In this document: positions 43,961 to 57,398 of the stretch, piece by piece | Numbering within the stretch: position 1 is the stretch's first letter | Layout of the letters: every line of letters begins with the position of its first letter | NCBI RefSeq assembly: GCF_001577835.2 | Contig: NC_029520.1 | Span: forward strand, 46,722,381 to 46,786,380 | Direction: 5' to 3' | Source of the DNA: Coturnix japonica | Lineage: Eukaryota > Chordata > Aves > Galliformes > Phasianidae | Length of the DNA stretch: 64,000 nt | Position numbers and translations under genes: made by a program | The notes under the pieces: model-generated | Databases searched by the model: none | What the model was told of the DNA's origin: nothing | The model's input: only the letters and a program-made list of their open reading frames with translations

Positions 43961-44113
43961 GGCAGAGGGAGGGATGGAGGGAGGGATGGCAGAGGGAGGG
44001 ATGCAGGAAGGAGAGATGCAGGAAGGAGGGATGCAGGAAGGAGGATGCTGAGGGGGAGTGATGCGGGGAGGAGGGGGGAGGAAGGATGGAGGGATGCAGG
44101 GAGGAAGCCTGCA
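43957..44113. repeat. Purine-rich minisatellite just upstream of TMEM179
   Basis: Degenerate tandem copies of a 13-15 bp GGAGGGATGCAGGAA-like unit, with runs such as GGAGGGGGGAGG. It begins about 14 bases above the TMEM179 start codon, so on the gene's sense strand it is a 150-base pyrimidine tract. It would lie in the 5' UTR, promoter or a first intron. Pro/Ser/Leu-rich open frames across it are repeat artefacts. Confidence 0.8.
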
Positions 44114-46049
44114 GCAGTAGGGGGTGGGGTGGGAGGATGCGCAGTGCAATGCAATGAGATGCGATGCCTCTTCCAGCACCACACTGCTGCAGCCGGGGCT
44201 GTCCTCACTGTCTGAATGCTGATGGCTTCAGGATTTGCGCAGGGAAGGAGAGCCCTTGCAGGGAATTCCTCTTCCTCTGGGAAATCTGGCAGCTGGTGTG
44301 CCCTGATGCTCAGAGCGTTAAATTAATCAGTGCCTTCCCTGCAGGGCTGGCTGAGGCTCTCAGTTTTCTCCCAGTGACAAAGGGCACTTATGTCACCCAT
44401 GCTTGTGGCCGTGACACACCTCCTGCACTGCAAAAACCTGCCTCATCCTAGCTGCTGGCTCCCAGAAGAATTTGGCCCCTTCTTTCTAAAAATATGACTA
44501 AAACATGCCTGGGACACTCCGCAGACATGAAACATCCACCCTTGTATTTCTGTCCCAGAGTGTGTCTGAAACACCCCAGAGCACACACCCCACTGGGTGG
44601 GGGCAGTGTCCCATTATCTCTTGGGTCCCATTTATCTGTTTCCCCAAATCCACAGCTGAAGCCATAGGTAGCCTCAGCCCAAATATCCACACAACAACAT
44701 AAGGGTCAGGGTGTGCAGGTCCCCACCATAGGACCTACAGACTTATTTCCAAGGCACATTCTCATGAACTTTTATTCTATCCATACAAGGAAAGGTGGTT
44801 TTTGTGCAGAACCTGCTCCTGGAATAAAACTTTTTCTGTCATATTGCTGTTTGATGAAAGGTTTTGAACCATTTTTCAGATCCATACACAACCCTGATCG
44901 TCAAAAATTGCATTGCAGTTATGCAAGATGAGGCCTGGCCCTGTGGGGATAGACATGCACTCCTAGCAGAAAAGATTTTGCTGATATTTCAGTCTGATAG
45001 TAAAGAGGAAAGTTTATTGCACTTAACCTTAATTCCAGGCAGTGCTGGGCTCCCAAAGGGTTTTCTTTTTTGTCTGAAAGGAAATCAGACCTGGACTGAG
45101 CTGGAAAACTATTTCCTTTGAAACCTGATACATCAGATTTGCCAGGTAATGTTGTATGAAGTTAACTTGGGAGGTCAACAGCAACATACGAGCTCAGTTA
45201 CTGCTTTCAGTGGGGCCCACAGAAAGGGCCAGCAGATGCTAAGGGCACTTTGCCTCTGGCAAGCCCAGTGCTTCAATCTCAGCACCAGCGACCATAGGGC
45301 TCTGCTGCAGGGGTGAAACCCGGGGGTCACCTGCAAAGCACACAGGGTTGTCGTTGCTGATCAACATGCTCAAGTTATCATTTAATGGGGAGTTTTGGAA
45401 AATGCAGCTAGACATTTGCAAATGTTAACAGACATGTAAAACACAACTGCTTGTAGTAGGTTGACAGCTACTGAAGCACAGTGCTCGGTCAGCTGGAGCA
45501 GCCACACAGGTGGAAATCAAACTTGTCACCTGCCACCCGTCTGGCAGCTGCCTGAATCCCTCATACTCTACTCATCGTGAAAAAAAAAGATAGCAGTGGA
45601 ATAAATGTGATAGTGTTTTATAAAGAAAACTTACATAGGCTTTGGATCCTTAAGTGGGGCAATTAAGGAAGGAAGACACAAAATAAGGTGAATAATCATT
45701 CATTCCTTCTTGTGTCACATGTACTGGAGTACAGCAAACAAATTGATAGGCAGAAATTTTTAAAGTGAGACAAAGATGTGTATTTCTTGTACAGCACATA
45801 TTGAATCTGTGGGACTCATCACAGGACACTGAAGAAGCCAGAAATAGATTGGATCCCAGGCAAGATGGTCTTTTGGTCTGACCCACTATGGCTGTTTCAG
45901 GTTCTCATTGCCATGGCTGACATAAATAACGCATTAATAGTCTGTTGTCTTAGCACTGCCACCCATGTAGGGAACACTGGTCACAGCAACAAAACATGCT
46001 GTGAGATCAATGTCTGTTGCTACTACTACTGGTTGTGAGATTGTACTCA

Positions 46050-46600
46050 GCGAGAGGCGGTCAATGGATCAATGTTTGGATGGAGATCAGTGATGAGTGA
46101 TGTCCCTCAGGGGTCAGTACTGGAACCAATGTTCTTTAACAACTTCATTACTGATATTGAGAGAGGGATTGAGTGTTCCTGCAGCAAGTTTGTAGACAGT
46201 GCCAAGCTGTGTGGTGTGGTCAACACATCGAAGTCATAGGGTATCATCCAGAGGAACCTAGACTGGCTAGAGCAGTGGGCCCAGGAGAACCTCATGAAGT
46301 TCAGCATAGACAGGGGCAGACACTTTAGCAGGGCCTGTTGTGATAGAACAGTAGGAAATGGTTTCAAACTAAAAGAGGGGAGATTCAGACTGGATATAAG
46401 GAAGAAGTTTTTTACAACTAGTGTGTAACAGGTTGCCCAGAGAGGTGGGGGATGCCTCATCCCTGGAGACATCCAAGGTCAGGCTGGATGGGAATCTGAG
46501 CACCTGATGAAGCTGTAGATGGCTCTGTTCATTGCTTGGAGGTTAGACGATATTTAAAGGTCTCTTCGAGCTCAAACAATTATTTGATTCTACGATTTCC
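46050..46600 (+). mobile_element. Longest CR1 LINE copy in the window
   Basis: About 550 bases. Polymerase-region DNA (GTGATGTCCCTCAGGGGTCA, GCAAGTTTGTAGACAGTGCC) continues to TTCAAACTAAAAGAGGGGAG, GGTTGCCCAGAGAGGTGG and a degraded TTTGATTCTACGATTTC end. A segment between about 46320 and 46330 is missing relative to the usual CR1 layout. The open frame on the opposite strand is a shadow of it. Confidence 0.93.
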
Positions 46601-47912
46601 ATTCCTGTGACAGGTAGAAAACCAACCTGGGTGCACTGAGATGAGATGTACCAGATTTACCCACATTCCCTTCATCCCTGTATCTCCTTCCAGTCATCAG
46701 GCTCACCCTCTATGGATCAAGTAAGTAACACTGTAAGAGTTGGGCTGATGCAGAATGGCAGATGACTGTGGTTCTGACTGCTGCTCCTTGCTCCCTCTTA
46801 AGTCATTAATTATTCCATCTGACATGAGCAGTGCTCTCAAGCTGATATTGAAGTGATGAACTTCCTCTCCTCCTGGTAGCTCATTAGGACATGTTTTATT
46901 ATGGGAAAATTTGCTGAGGAAGTAATTATTCAGACAAAAACACTGTTGTGAGAAACTTTATTTATATATTTGCTTTACTGTAGATATATTATTTTTGTGG
47001 TTTAAGAAAAATAATGGCTACATGTTTAAGAAGGCGCTACCATCCTGATACCAGCCACGTGCTGTTTACTGATGGAGTGGAGGCACATAGTCACAGCAAT
47101 ATCTCTGCAGAAGGATGCCCAGGGAGCAGTATGTCTATATTTTAGGCAGAGTACAACAATCCAAACAGCTGCTTTTGTGACAGCCCTTCAGTCACCCAAA
47201 GGCAACTTCTCCCTGATTTACTTCAGCTCAAATGCCTGCCTCAGTCCCTTTAACCAAACGCTTTAGCAAAATGCAGTTTGACCATTAAATGCATCAAAGC
47301 ACCTTCAGGCTCTGGAGTCTATTCTATTCAGTCTCTCTGATCTGTTTTATTATTATATTAAAGCACTATTATTTTTCCACAAGCCTTGACCTATGGTATT
47401 TGCTCTGAGACTAATGGAAAGGATCGGGCACTGTGCATATCCAATGATAGTGGCAACTTTAAGTGCCACTCTCTGGGAGAGGTTACTCATGGTAAACGCT
47501 GTCTTCAAGAAGGTGACTGCCACTAGTTCAGAGGCATTATAGACAAAGCACCCAACTGTCAGCCACCTGTCACATCTGCATTTCTTTACAGCTACTACAG
47601 TCATGAATCTCTTAGGGGCATCTAGTCTGGGAACGTCTTGACATTGTGCTTTTCTTTTTTTTCCCTTGTGCAAATAGTTCTTTAAGTGCCTCCATCTCAC
47701 TCGGATGGCTGTCTTGACTGTAAGGAGGTTATGCGCCCAGAAGGTGCTATGTTGACAGGCATTAATGGAGCAGTTACCAGGAAGCGACTGAACGTCATTA
47801 ATATGTCCATAAGCCATAGCTTCTATGTTTTGATACTCAAAGGAAAACAAACGTATTTGATTCTGCTCGTGTTCTGAAATGGAAAACTCTAGAATGTGGC
47901 TAAAATATAAAT

Positions 47913-48016
47913 AGAAAAAAGAAAAGAGGAGAGGAGAGGAGAGGAGAGGAGAGGAGGAGGAAGGAGAGGAGGAGATGAGAGAGGAGAAGAAAAAAGAAGG
48001 AGAGAGGAGAGGAGAG
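47913..48016. repeat. GGAGA purine tract of about 100 bases
   Basis: Only purines from 47913 to 48016 except one T at 47976, built on GGAGA/GGAGG units. Confidence 0.95.
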
Positions 48017-50336
48017 CAGAGGTGTGATAGGAGAGGAGTTGCTTGAGGTTTTCAAAGCATTGTTAACCCTAAGCTGTGAGTGAATGACTCATGCCAAACT
48101 TCACACAGAATTTGTGTGTCCAAAAATATGTTTGGAAAGCATGGGGGGCTTCTTAAAGGAATGAGAGGGATTAAAGGAAGGAAAAACACAACAGAAGAGA
48201 GATCAGCAAAGAGCCGGCAAAATCTAAGCAATCAAAATCCAGCCAGAGGGTAAATGTACCTCAGCCCTGCTATAGATTAAATGGGGTCATTACATATTAC
48301 ATCAATATCTGACATCTGTAGCTTAACCTGTGACTTCTAAAGACTGCAATATCATCAGATCCAGGAGTGAAGCAGCCACTGAGGTCTTGTGCCTCCAAAC
48401 AGCCCTGCATCTGCTCAGACCTCTGCACCTGTCTGTGTTTCTGAATCATTCAGAATCCAAAAGCCTACACTGCTGCTGCTCCAGCACTGAGCCTTCTGAA
48501 AATGCTGCTCTGCTTTTCTTCCCAAAGAGCAATCAAGTGTTTTCCAGCCTCCAACATGGTTTTGAAAAAGAACTTCAGCCTTTGTTGGTTTTAGTTTTCT
48601 TTATAAATCTATTTTTATATGCAGCTCATTTGTTTCTTAAGCTTGAGTCATTTCCCTGGTAAATTCTCAAGGTCAGTAACCAAGAGCTCATCACAAAGAC
48701 AGCTGAAAAACAGCAAACAAAATCCTTCTGTGAGCCACATCATGTTTTTCCAATGGGTTATCACTGTGTTTAAAAAGGCTTTAGGTTGCACAGACAGACA
48801 CATCCTAGAATATCTTAGCTGTTCATTCTAATTAAATATGTTGAATCATATATACATATATATATTTTTTTTTGGGGGGGGGGACATTGCCAGTCCTTAT
48901 CCAGGTAGCACAGTGCTACAGATCAATGTATCTCAATTGGTGACACTGCTGCTGCATTAATTAATGCCACAAGAGGTTCTGACCCACCTGTCTGCATCAG
49001 TTTCTTCCTCACACACACAGACATGCACAGTAAGAGCAGCTAATGGATAGCGTGCCAATTAATAGCGTGTTCTTGCTTTATGGGTGACATATTGTACCAT
49101 GCATTGATTTTTAATCTGCTCAGACTGGCATTTGTCATGCAGGGTAAGAGTCTGATGTGACAAATAGCCTCTTCATTCTCCCTGACATCCATCAACACTG
49201 AATGCTCATGCAGCTGCTCCTGCCCCCTCAAAAAATGCAAATACTGAGGAGAGAGCCGGTTTGCAAAACTAAACTGTCTCAAAAGTGAATTAATCAGCAC
49301 ACAGAGACATATCCTTAGCTCCTGGAGACACGAGGAATTTCAGAATGACTGTTTGCCTCTGATGAGGCAGTGAGCAAAAGCAAAGCCAAAGCAGTAAGAC
49401 ATTAAGGACTGTGATACCTTCTGGGAATGGGACAGCTGAAATGGGAAAAAAGTAGACATTATTATTCTGGAGTCATGTAGTAAGTAGACCTTATGTAAGA
49501 CCCCAGTGGCTTCTCTGCAACACAGTCACATCTCGGCTGGCATTCATCACCCTAACATGCTCTGTCAACCTGATTCACGTCCCACCATCAAAGTGCAGGT
49601 AGCTGTGAGATCCGAGAGCCCTGTGTAATACCAGCTACAGAGACAGAGGGAAATGAGGTGACTGTGGCCCTCAGATCCCACCAGAGTATATCATGGCCTC
49701 ATTAGTCACATTGCTCATATGTAAGGTGGAGACAAATAAATACTCATCAGCTCAGCTCTCAGCTGACAGTGCTGGTGCTGGCCTCATTACAGCTGGCAGG
49801 AAGTCTGACCTGATACATCATCCCTCGGGGATGCTGAGAAAGGTGTAGGAATAAACAGCAAAAAGAGCCCCAGAGCATCATCATGTTCCTGGCTTGATGC
49901 AGTTTTCAACTCAGCGTAGTACAAACCCAAATTACCTACCGGTGTTTTTTGAGTCATAGCTAACACTGGTTCCAGTTTACTCCATATATTTTGCTCCTGG
50001 ATGTCAGGTATGCATCAGTTGCTACAGTAGCATTTGGTTGTTGGTAATGAATGGAAAATTGGAAGGATCTATCTGCTTGTGGAAACAGTAAGCACATGGG
50101 CTGTCAGAAGGTCAGAGGACTCCCCAAATGTCTTATGGCATTATTACTTTCTTATCATTAGCCTGCCTTTCCATGTTACAATTTGCATGCAAAATACAGT
50201 CCCAATGAGACTTTGGAAACATTAAAGGTTTGACTGTTTGCTTATCTTCTTATTAGGGTGTGATTAGTTTGTAATGGAAGTGGATCAGTTATAAAATGAT
50301 GTGTGATATTGTATTGTACTACACGTACATAACTTA

Positions 50337-50420
50337 GTGGGCATGGTGGGAAAGGGTTGGTTGGAGTAGATGATTCTAGCGGTCTTTTCCAACCATAATG
50401 ATTCTGTAACTCTATTATTT
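50337..50420 (+). mobile_element. CR1 LINE 3' end
   Basis: GTGGGCATGGTGGGAAAGGG, TAGATGATTCTAGCGGTCTT, TTCCAACCATAATGATTCTG. CR1-F-like 3' tip. Confidence 0.9.
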
Positions 50421-51325
50421 GAAGCACTGTGGAGGGGTGACAGTATGTGCAATGTGTAAGCACCCACTGCTTGGGTAAATCCCAAGGACCTCAGAATTTA
50501 CTGAGTAGCTGAGGCACAGCTATACCATGAAACATTATTTCTAAGGGGCTCAAAGGATCTGAAGGCTGCTATTAAAAAAAGTAATAATAAAAATAAAAAA
50601 AAGTAAATAAAAATTGAGTCAGTTTATGATTAACCATTCAGAGCTTCCCACGTGAGCTCAAAATTAACTACTCTGTAGGTTCAAAAGCAGAGGTCCCACC
50701 TTGTGCCAGAGACACATGCATTTTACGGTGATCAAAGCAGGGCTTTGAACAAATGACATAGGAGATGAAATACAGATTTATGATTTGTGAAATAAAAACA
50801 CAACAACAGCAATAATGAGACATCAAAATACATCCAAATGACACACTCCTGGGTGCAACCATAGTGATATTTTATCTTGTGGCAGAGATGAAAAGATGTG
50901 GAATACGAGCTCATTATTGTAACAACTACTTTAATAAGGATGGTGAGCTTTTTTTCTTACTGCTTGTCCCGTTTGGTGTTCATCTTCCACATGATTGATC
51001 AAAAATTGACAAATAATGCCTTTAGCTACAAATACACAGTGTGATCATGATTTTCAGAAGTGTCTTTGGGATGTTTGTATGCCCTACTAACACCGTATTT
51101 ATACAGAGAATAACTTACAGATCTATTTGACTGTGCATACTCCAAGCTTGCCATTACTAAGAAAAATCTAGCTAACATTTTCATCTGAAAATCTGCTGCC
51201 GAGATATGCAGTATTTAATAGCTAGGGTACATTTGGAGATGGTTTTCAGAGCAATGACAGTGTCTAACCTGCTTGGCAGGGGAATGTATGTCTATCATTT
51301 ATCACCAGAACAAACTTAATGTTAA

Positions 51326-51600
51326 GAATCCTAGAATCATAGAATCATTAAGGTTGAAGGAGTCCTCTAAGGTCACCCAATCTGAACCCAACCCATCCTC
51401 AGCATGCCCAATGTCTACATCCCTCAGTGCCACACCTCCATGGTTCTTTAACACCTCCAGGGAAGGTGACTGCACCACCTCCCTCAGCAGCCTGTGCCAC
51501 TGAATCACCACTCTTTCTGAGCAGAATTATTTCCTAATATACAACCTGAACCTCCCCTGGCATAACTTACAGGCCATTAATTCTTGTCCTGTCATGTGGG
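51326..51600 (-). mobile_element. CR1 LINE 3' fragment
   Basis: AATCCTAGAATCATAGAATC, CATCCCTCAGTGCCACACCT, GCAGCCTGTGCCACTGAATC and ATTCTTGTCCTGTCA in CR1 order. Good preservation of the terminal repeats. Confidence 0.93.
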
Positions 51601-52193
51601 TTTCAGGCTGCATGGAAAGGCTGAATGTTCACTGACTGTATCTGGTGAGCTCAACCCTTGATTTCCCTGTGTATTTCCCTTGGCAGTGTCTAACCCATGC
51701 TTGTGAACTGATGTCATGCTAGTGGCAATGCTTGTGAAGCAAAGGACTCTTTTCTGTGTGAGGCTATTCTTCTCCTGACAGGACTCCAAGTAAATTCCTC
51801 ATTTAAATATGTGCTCTGTATCCCCAGGACGTGTAAATTTTTTATCTTAGTTAGGAAGTTTCTTCATGCTATATAAACATGCTATATAAATGTGAAATAT
51901 TTTTTATTAACGTTTAATGGAATATTCAGTTCTGTATTGACACTAGAAAATAGACTGTATTATCTTTATACTGTGATATGCAAATATACTCATTATTATT
52001 GCAGATTAGGAGACTGGATTTGCTAATGTTTTTTAATAATGTTTATTATATCCCTCTGACAAAAATACCCATTAAAATACCACTTAAAGAAGATGAAAAC
52101 TGCAGATGGCTGAAATTCATTTTGATATTTCAAAAAAGAATAAGTTTTAAAAATTCAAATCTGCGTTTTTCTGCCTTTACAAATGGCCCAGCA

Positions 52194-52228
52194 AATCAAT
52201 ATTTCAGGAGAGCGAATCAATATTTCAG
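52194..52228. repeat. Two copies of AATCAATATTTCAG, 21 bases apart
   Basis: Perfect 14-base direct repeats at 52194-52207 and 52215-52228 within a short imperfect tandem. Confidence 0.9.
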
Positions 52229-52301
52229 TGCGCTGTGATATAAAGTAAAAAAAATTGGTCTATTAGCATCTTTTTATTAGCGCGTCAATTGCAGTGTACA
52301 A

Positions 52302-52349
52302 AATTTGCACATATGGGTAAAGAAATTGTTTCCTGAAAATGTGCAAATT
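52302..52349. repeat. Inverted repeat with octamer-like arms
   Basis: AATTTGCACAT at 52302-52312 and ATGTGCAAATT at 52339-52349 are exact reverse complements. A perfect POU octamer, ATGCAAAT, follows at 52403-52410. Confidence 0.85.
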
Positions 52350-55300
52350 GCTACTTCACTGAATGTAAATGAAGTGCTAATTGCTCTTTGCAAACAATAT
52401 TTATGCAAATTATGCCCTGCTGCTTACATAGCAGTGTGGATTTTACATTTACTTTTGTCAGATTTCTTTTTTTCTCCATCCATTTGACAGTGCCTGGACA
52501 TAAGGACTTGGGCTATTACTCACTTTATTTTCAAGGCATTTTATGGAGATGCGAATGGGTGAAGAATGGGAAAAGACCCGCGGACAGTAATATATCACGA
52601 CCTAGATGGCAGAAGCTCTAAGTCTGTTCTGTTATCCTGCTTCGCTTCATCATTCACTAAGAAAACTATTTGCAATAAATTATTTGTATCTTTTTCCTTT
52701 TTTTTTTCTTCATTTTATTCTGCTTGCCTTTTGACCCCCCAGTATGTTGGAACATATCAAAAATACCTTTCATGAGCTGTCCTTTCTCTGTGGCATGTTT
52801 CTAAATCAAAAGTTTGGGAGATTGTCAGCAGTCAGTCCTTTATTACAGATCATCCTCCATAACCAAATGTTTTATTTAAGTAATCGGCCTCTTCTACCTA
52901 TTGCAGATTTTAGAGCCAGTCATGCTGTTGCACATTCCTTCTGCTGGAAGCTGAAGCACGACGATCAGAATGTTGTGGTGGGTGGTTCTGACGACAGATC
53001 ACTCTTAGAAACCTCTGCTCTCCATAACAACTTCACAATAAACACTACCAGGCCAAACATTTAATTCAGATTAATGCATTTTGAATTTTGTTTGTTTTTT
53101 TCTTTGTTTTTATTTTAATTTGCCTGCCTGTTTCTGATGCAACCTAGTTTGCTTCTTCCTCTTTTTCCCATTAACGTCTCATTAATTCTGACAAGTCAAC
53201 ATACCTTGTCTAGAATTTCCTAGCCATAAGCGAGAGAAGCCTTTTACCACTTAAGGAATATGTTTTAAAATATTCATGAATATTGACTGTAAATTTTCAT
53301 TTTGAACCCTTAAAAATTCCCCCTATGCTTATTAACATTGTATTTCTTGAGGTGAAAACTTCCGTAATACCAGATTTGCCATTAACTTCAGTGGACTTCA
53401 GGTTAGCCTTTCATAGTTTAGTTTCTTAAAACATATTATCTAGTGCAAGACATGATTTTTTTTTCTTTTTACAGTGTTTTTATTGACTACTGGAATTTCA
53501 AGTTCTCAAGGCTTCAGGTGGCTCTGCCTTCTTGCTCCCAAACACATGGAAGGCAAAAACTAGTTTTTTTTACTTCTTTCTAGGTTGAATGGACATAATA
53601 CACCTTCATGGAATCGAGAAGAATGTAGCACAATACAATTTAAAAATAAATATTGCTGAAGGAATAGAACAAATATGCGAGTTGGCCAGGACTCCCACAG
53701 ATTATTTGGATTGGCTTTTATTGCTCTCTGGAGGCAGGCAAGCTGTCTTCTCCCACACTGCCAAATGGTCTGTGTTACCCTTTTTAGCTCCTCTGCTATT
53801 TCTGCCTGAAATTGGCCATGTCACTCATGTTCATAGGGCAAAACGTCAAATCATTTCTCATTTTGCTGTGGTGACAGGTCATGCTGCATCCCATGGCCAC
53901 AAGATTCACCCCAGCCCAGCCAACCCTTGGGAGCTGCTCTCCCAAAAATAGGTTTTCAGTGGGCTTCACTGAGAGTTTCCTTCCTTCGGAGAGGATCTGT
54001 CAGGCTCAACTCAAGTGTATGGAGGAGTCAAAGTTCACAGTCACCTGTTTGCAGCTTCTTCAGCTGAGAAACTTTTTATATGATGTCAGTAGGGCCATAA
54101 AGCGCTCACGTGATGCTCCTTTACAAAGTCGCCATGTCATCACAGCTGGGTTGATGTCATTGAATGATAAGTAAGTAATTGATGGGGAAACAGAAAACAT
54201 ATTCCACTGTCCCCTGGTGAACGTGTCTGGCAGCTTGGATGCTAAATCAGAGTTAGATTAACATGATCTACCACAATCTCCAGGCTTGGGGCGAGGGGCA
54301 GAATATCTGCATGTGGTGCAGCATTCTCTCCCCCTGACCTTAATGTTTGCTTCTTTATCTTCAGGTACTTCTTGGAGAAATTCTCAGACATCACTAAAAT
54401 TCAGCTCTACCTCAACAACCAGAATGTCTTAGGGCTCAGATATTTCCCTGATTCTCTCTTGCTCAGTCCACACCATAAAACATTTTAATTCATATATCCT
54501 AACATATTTTTAATTCAATCTTTCTTGAGAGCTTTAAGGTAATGTGTTTTATGCTGTTTCATGGCTCTGGTGCTGGAGGTGTGTCCCCTTATAAGGCATT
54601 CTACCTTCAATGAGTCAGTCTAAGCTTATGATCGCATTTTTAATTACTTCAGAGAACATATATTAACACCTATTCATCTTCAGATCAAGGCTCACTATAA
54701 GAGTCTGGAGCTATATGACTCCTATCTATGTGTAAGGGAAAGGTGTGTCAGACTCAGTCCATTATCTCCCAGTGAGGTCTAATTTACATGCAAGTCTGGG
54801 GGCAGTCTTGGTGCCAGCAGGATGTCCCTCTCTGCTGTAGGGATCTCTGAACACACACTTGCTGCTCAGACAGATCAGAGCCAAAGTTGCCATGAGCCTG
54901 CTCGTTGCTTGGGCATTGCAAGCACAGCCCTGCCTGCCCCTAGGACCACTTTCAATAAATGCTTAAATTTGAGCATGTCCTGTGTCAAGTACTCATCAGT
55001 CACTTAAGCGCTCCATATAATTGGGGTCAGCAATAGCCAGTTTTCTGCAAGGAGATGTCATCTTTGGGCTAGAAAAATGAAATGAGAAGTGGCTGCAGCC
55101 TGAGGGACAGTCACTATCAGCATCTATCTGCCAGCTCTGAGATTGTGCTGCACCATCCAATCAAGTTGGATGGAATGGGCTGAGAAGGGACGGGGAGCAA
55201 TAAACCTGTGGTGGGGCTAAATAGGATCCAGGATGAGTGTCAGTGAGTACAGGCAGTTTGTTGGGGTCTCACAGCCACCCCAGGGAGGGAGCAGGGCAAG

Positions 55301-56589
55301 CTGGGGACAGTCCAGCCATCAGGTACTCCACAAGGATGGGAAGTCAGTCCACAGTGCAGGTCTGGGCTGGAGGATGCTGTCAAAGCAAGGAGATACGCTG
55401 AGCAGGGCTTCTGTAGGCAGCCTTATCGCTCTTCTGCTGAGATGGGCTCATACAGTGAGGTATTCTTTTCATGTATTTTGAACAAGAAAGCTTGGTTTTG
55501 TACAGGATCCTCTACACTATTCATAGTGCTCATACTTGTGCTGAAAAGTGTAAGCAATTGAGAGTCACAGACTGATCAAGAAGAAAATCCTAGGGTTTAA
55601 AGCCACAGCTTTAAAAATCAGACTTCAGACTTAATTTCTTCTGCTCCCCACACATAAAACGCTTTTGCCAGAGAGAAACAGCATCATCAGACCTTGACAC
55701 TTGTCCTTCAGGTGTTTTGAAGTGCATGACTCATCCTTGAAGGTAAAATCAGGATCTTCACAGCACTATTGATGTAATATTATTATCAGTGCCGCTGATT
55801 CTTTTCCTCTTCTATTTCTTTTCTCTTAGAATAAGACTGCACACAAAGAGCAACACAGGTTCACCCCTTCCTCAGGCCCCCTGGATGAGGGACCCATCAC
55901 TTGCAGATAAAGTGGTTGTAGAGATGTCACCAAGGGCATGCTTTGATCTTCAGGTTTTTATTACTGGCAGTGATGTGTAAGAAGATAGAGATGGGTGGTT
56001 TTTTTTTGCTCTCAGACATGAGATAGAATTTCCAGTCCTGGAAAGAAAAAAGAAAAAAAAAACAAAAACATATCCTTGGAAACACATGGCATCTCATATG
56101 GAAACCAGTGGAACACAAAAGGCATGTTTCTATTTTTAAGGCACATTTTATTAGTACAACTGCAGTTTAAAATAGAGGCATAAACAGCAATCCCTAGAGC
56201 CTGATAATTCTAGTCTCCTGAACCCACATCTTCCAAGTAGTTTTGGTAGGAGGAGTCAGAGTCCTTAACACCTCTCACACTGGTATAAATCCATACAAAC
56301 ATACACAGCCATACACACTGATATCAAAGGAGCTATTTGGGATTTGCATTAAAACCACTGAGAACAAGCCCTGACCTGCAATGCCCTAACACATGGGAAA
56401 TACACATTTCCCAGACACATGAATATTGCATTAGGCCATGACAAGGCCTCTGCTCTCATCATCCAGGAGCATGTTCTGGCTGTCAGCCTCCCTCATACAC
56501 CAGCTATCACAGTACTGCTTCATACCTCCAGCAGGGAGACAGGGAGTGCCTCAAAGATGGAGGAATTTACAAGTTCCAGTCCTGAGGAT

Positions 56590-56745
56590 TTTTGATAGTG
56601 CTTCTTGAACTCCTCCAGGGATGGTGGCCCTATCACATCCCTGGGCAGCCTGTGCCATTGCACTGCCACACTTTCTGAGAAGTTTTTCCTAATATCCAAC
56701 TTAAATCTCATCTGGTGCACAATATTATTTGCACAATATAATTTG
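56590..56745 (-). mobile_element. CR1 LINE internal 3' fragment lacking the terminal repeats
   Basis: TTGAACTCCTCCAGGGATGG, GGCAGCCTGTGCCATTGCAC, TTCCTAATATCCAACTTAAA. The expected 3' tip is absent, so the copy is cut at both ends. Confidence 0.88.
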
Positions 56746-57369
56746 TCCCATGTTGGCCATGGATAGAGAATGCAAAAACCTGCTGCTCTTATCTTTTTCT
56801 TAGCCATTTGCCCAACTTTGCTTTTCAGACAGCAGCACATAGCTGTGCTACACCACATATATGGAATGTTTCAGACAATGTCAGCATTGATTTCTGTTGG
56901 CTAGGCTTTAAGTTGGATAAGTTTTTTAGATCTCTGTAGTTAACTGCTTGTGGAAGAGAGCACATTATTCAAATCACTTTTCCACCTCAGATTCCCTGTC
57001 AGTGTGGCAGAAAAAGCCCCAAGATGCATGATGTGAGGTTGTGAGGAGGGAGATACAAAGGAGATTATTTCCAGAATCTATCTCACCTTCACCATTTTGA
57101 ATGAAAATTCATAGACTTTGACTAAGCTTTACTACAGAACAGAAGTGTGAATGAGAGTACCCTTTCCTAACCTGTTCTAGTAATCTCCTGTGAAGTAGCT
57201 ACTTTTGCTAGTGGGGGACTGACTTCTTGAAATCTCTTCTTTTCTTAGAAAAGCAGGAATTTTGCTCTCATTTGTTCCTGCAGCAGAGTTCATAAAAGAA
57301 GCACTCTGTGGGCTGCCATTGAGTGAGTCTGATGTTGTACTTTTTATGGCGCTGAATGTCTTAATTTCA

Positions 57370-57398
57370 AATATATATATATTATGTATATATATATT
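57370..57398. repeat. AT-rich dinucleotide repeat
   Basis: Two runs of AT units separated by TATG. Confidence 0.88.

Noticed and set aside
46107-46472. 121-codon minus-strand frame
   Set aside because: Antisense shadow of the plus-strand CR1 copy at 46050-46600.
47353-47850. 165-codon minus-strand open frame starting MFSFEYQNIEAMAYG
   Set aside because: One of the longest simple frames, but it resembles no family I know, has no gene context and no sign of a processed copy. Only a codon-conservation test in other birds could revive it.
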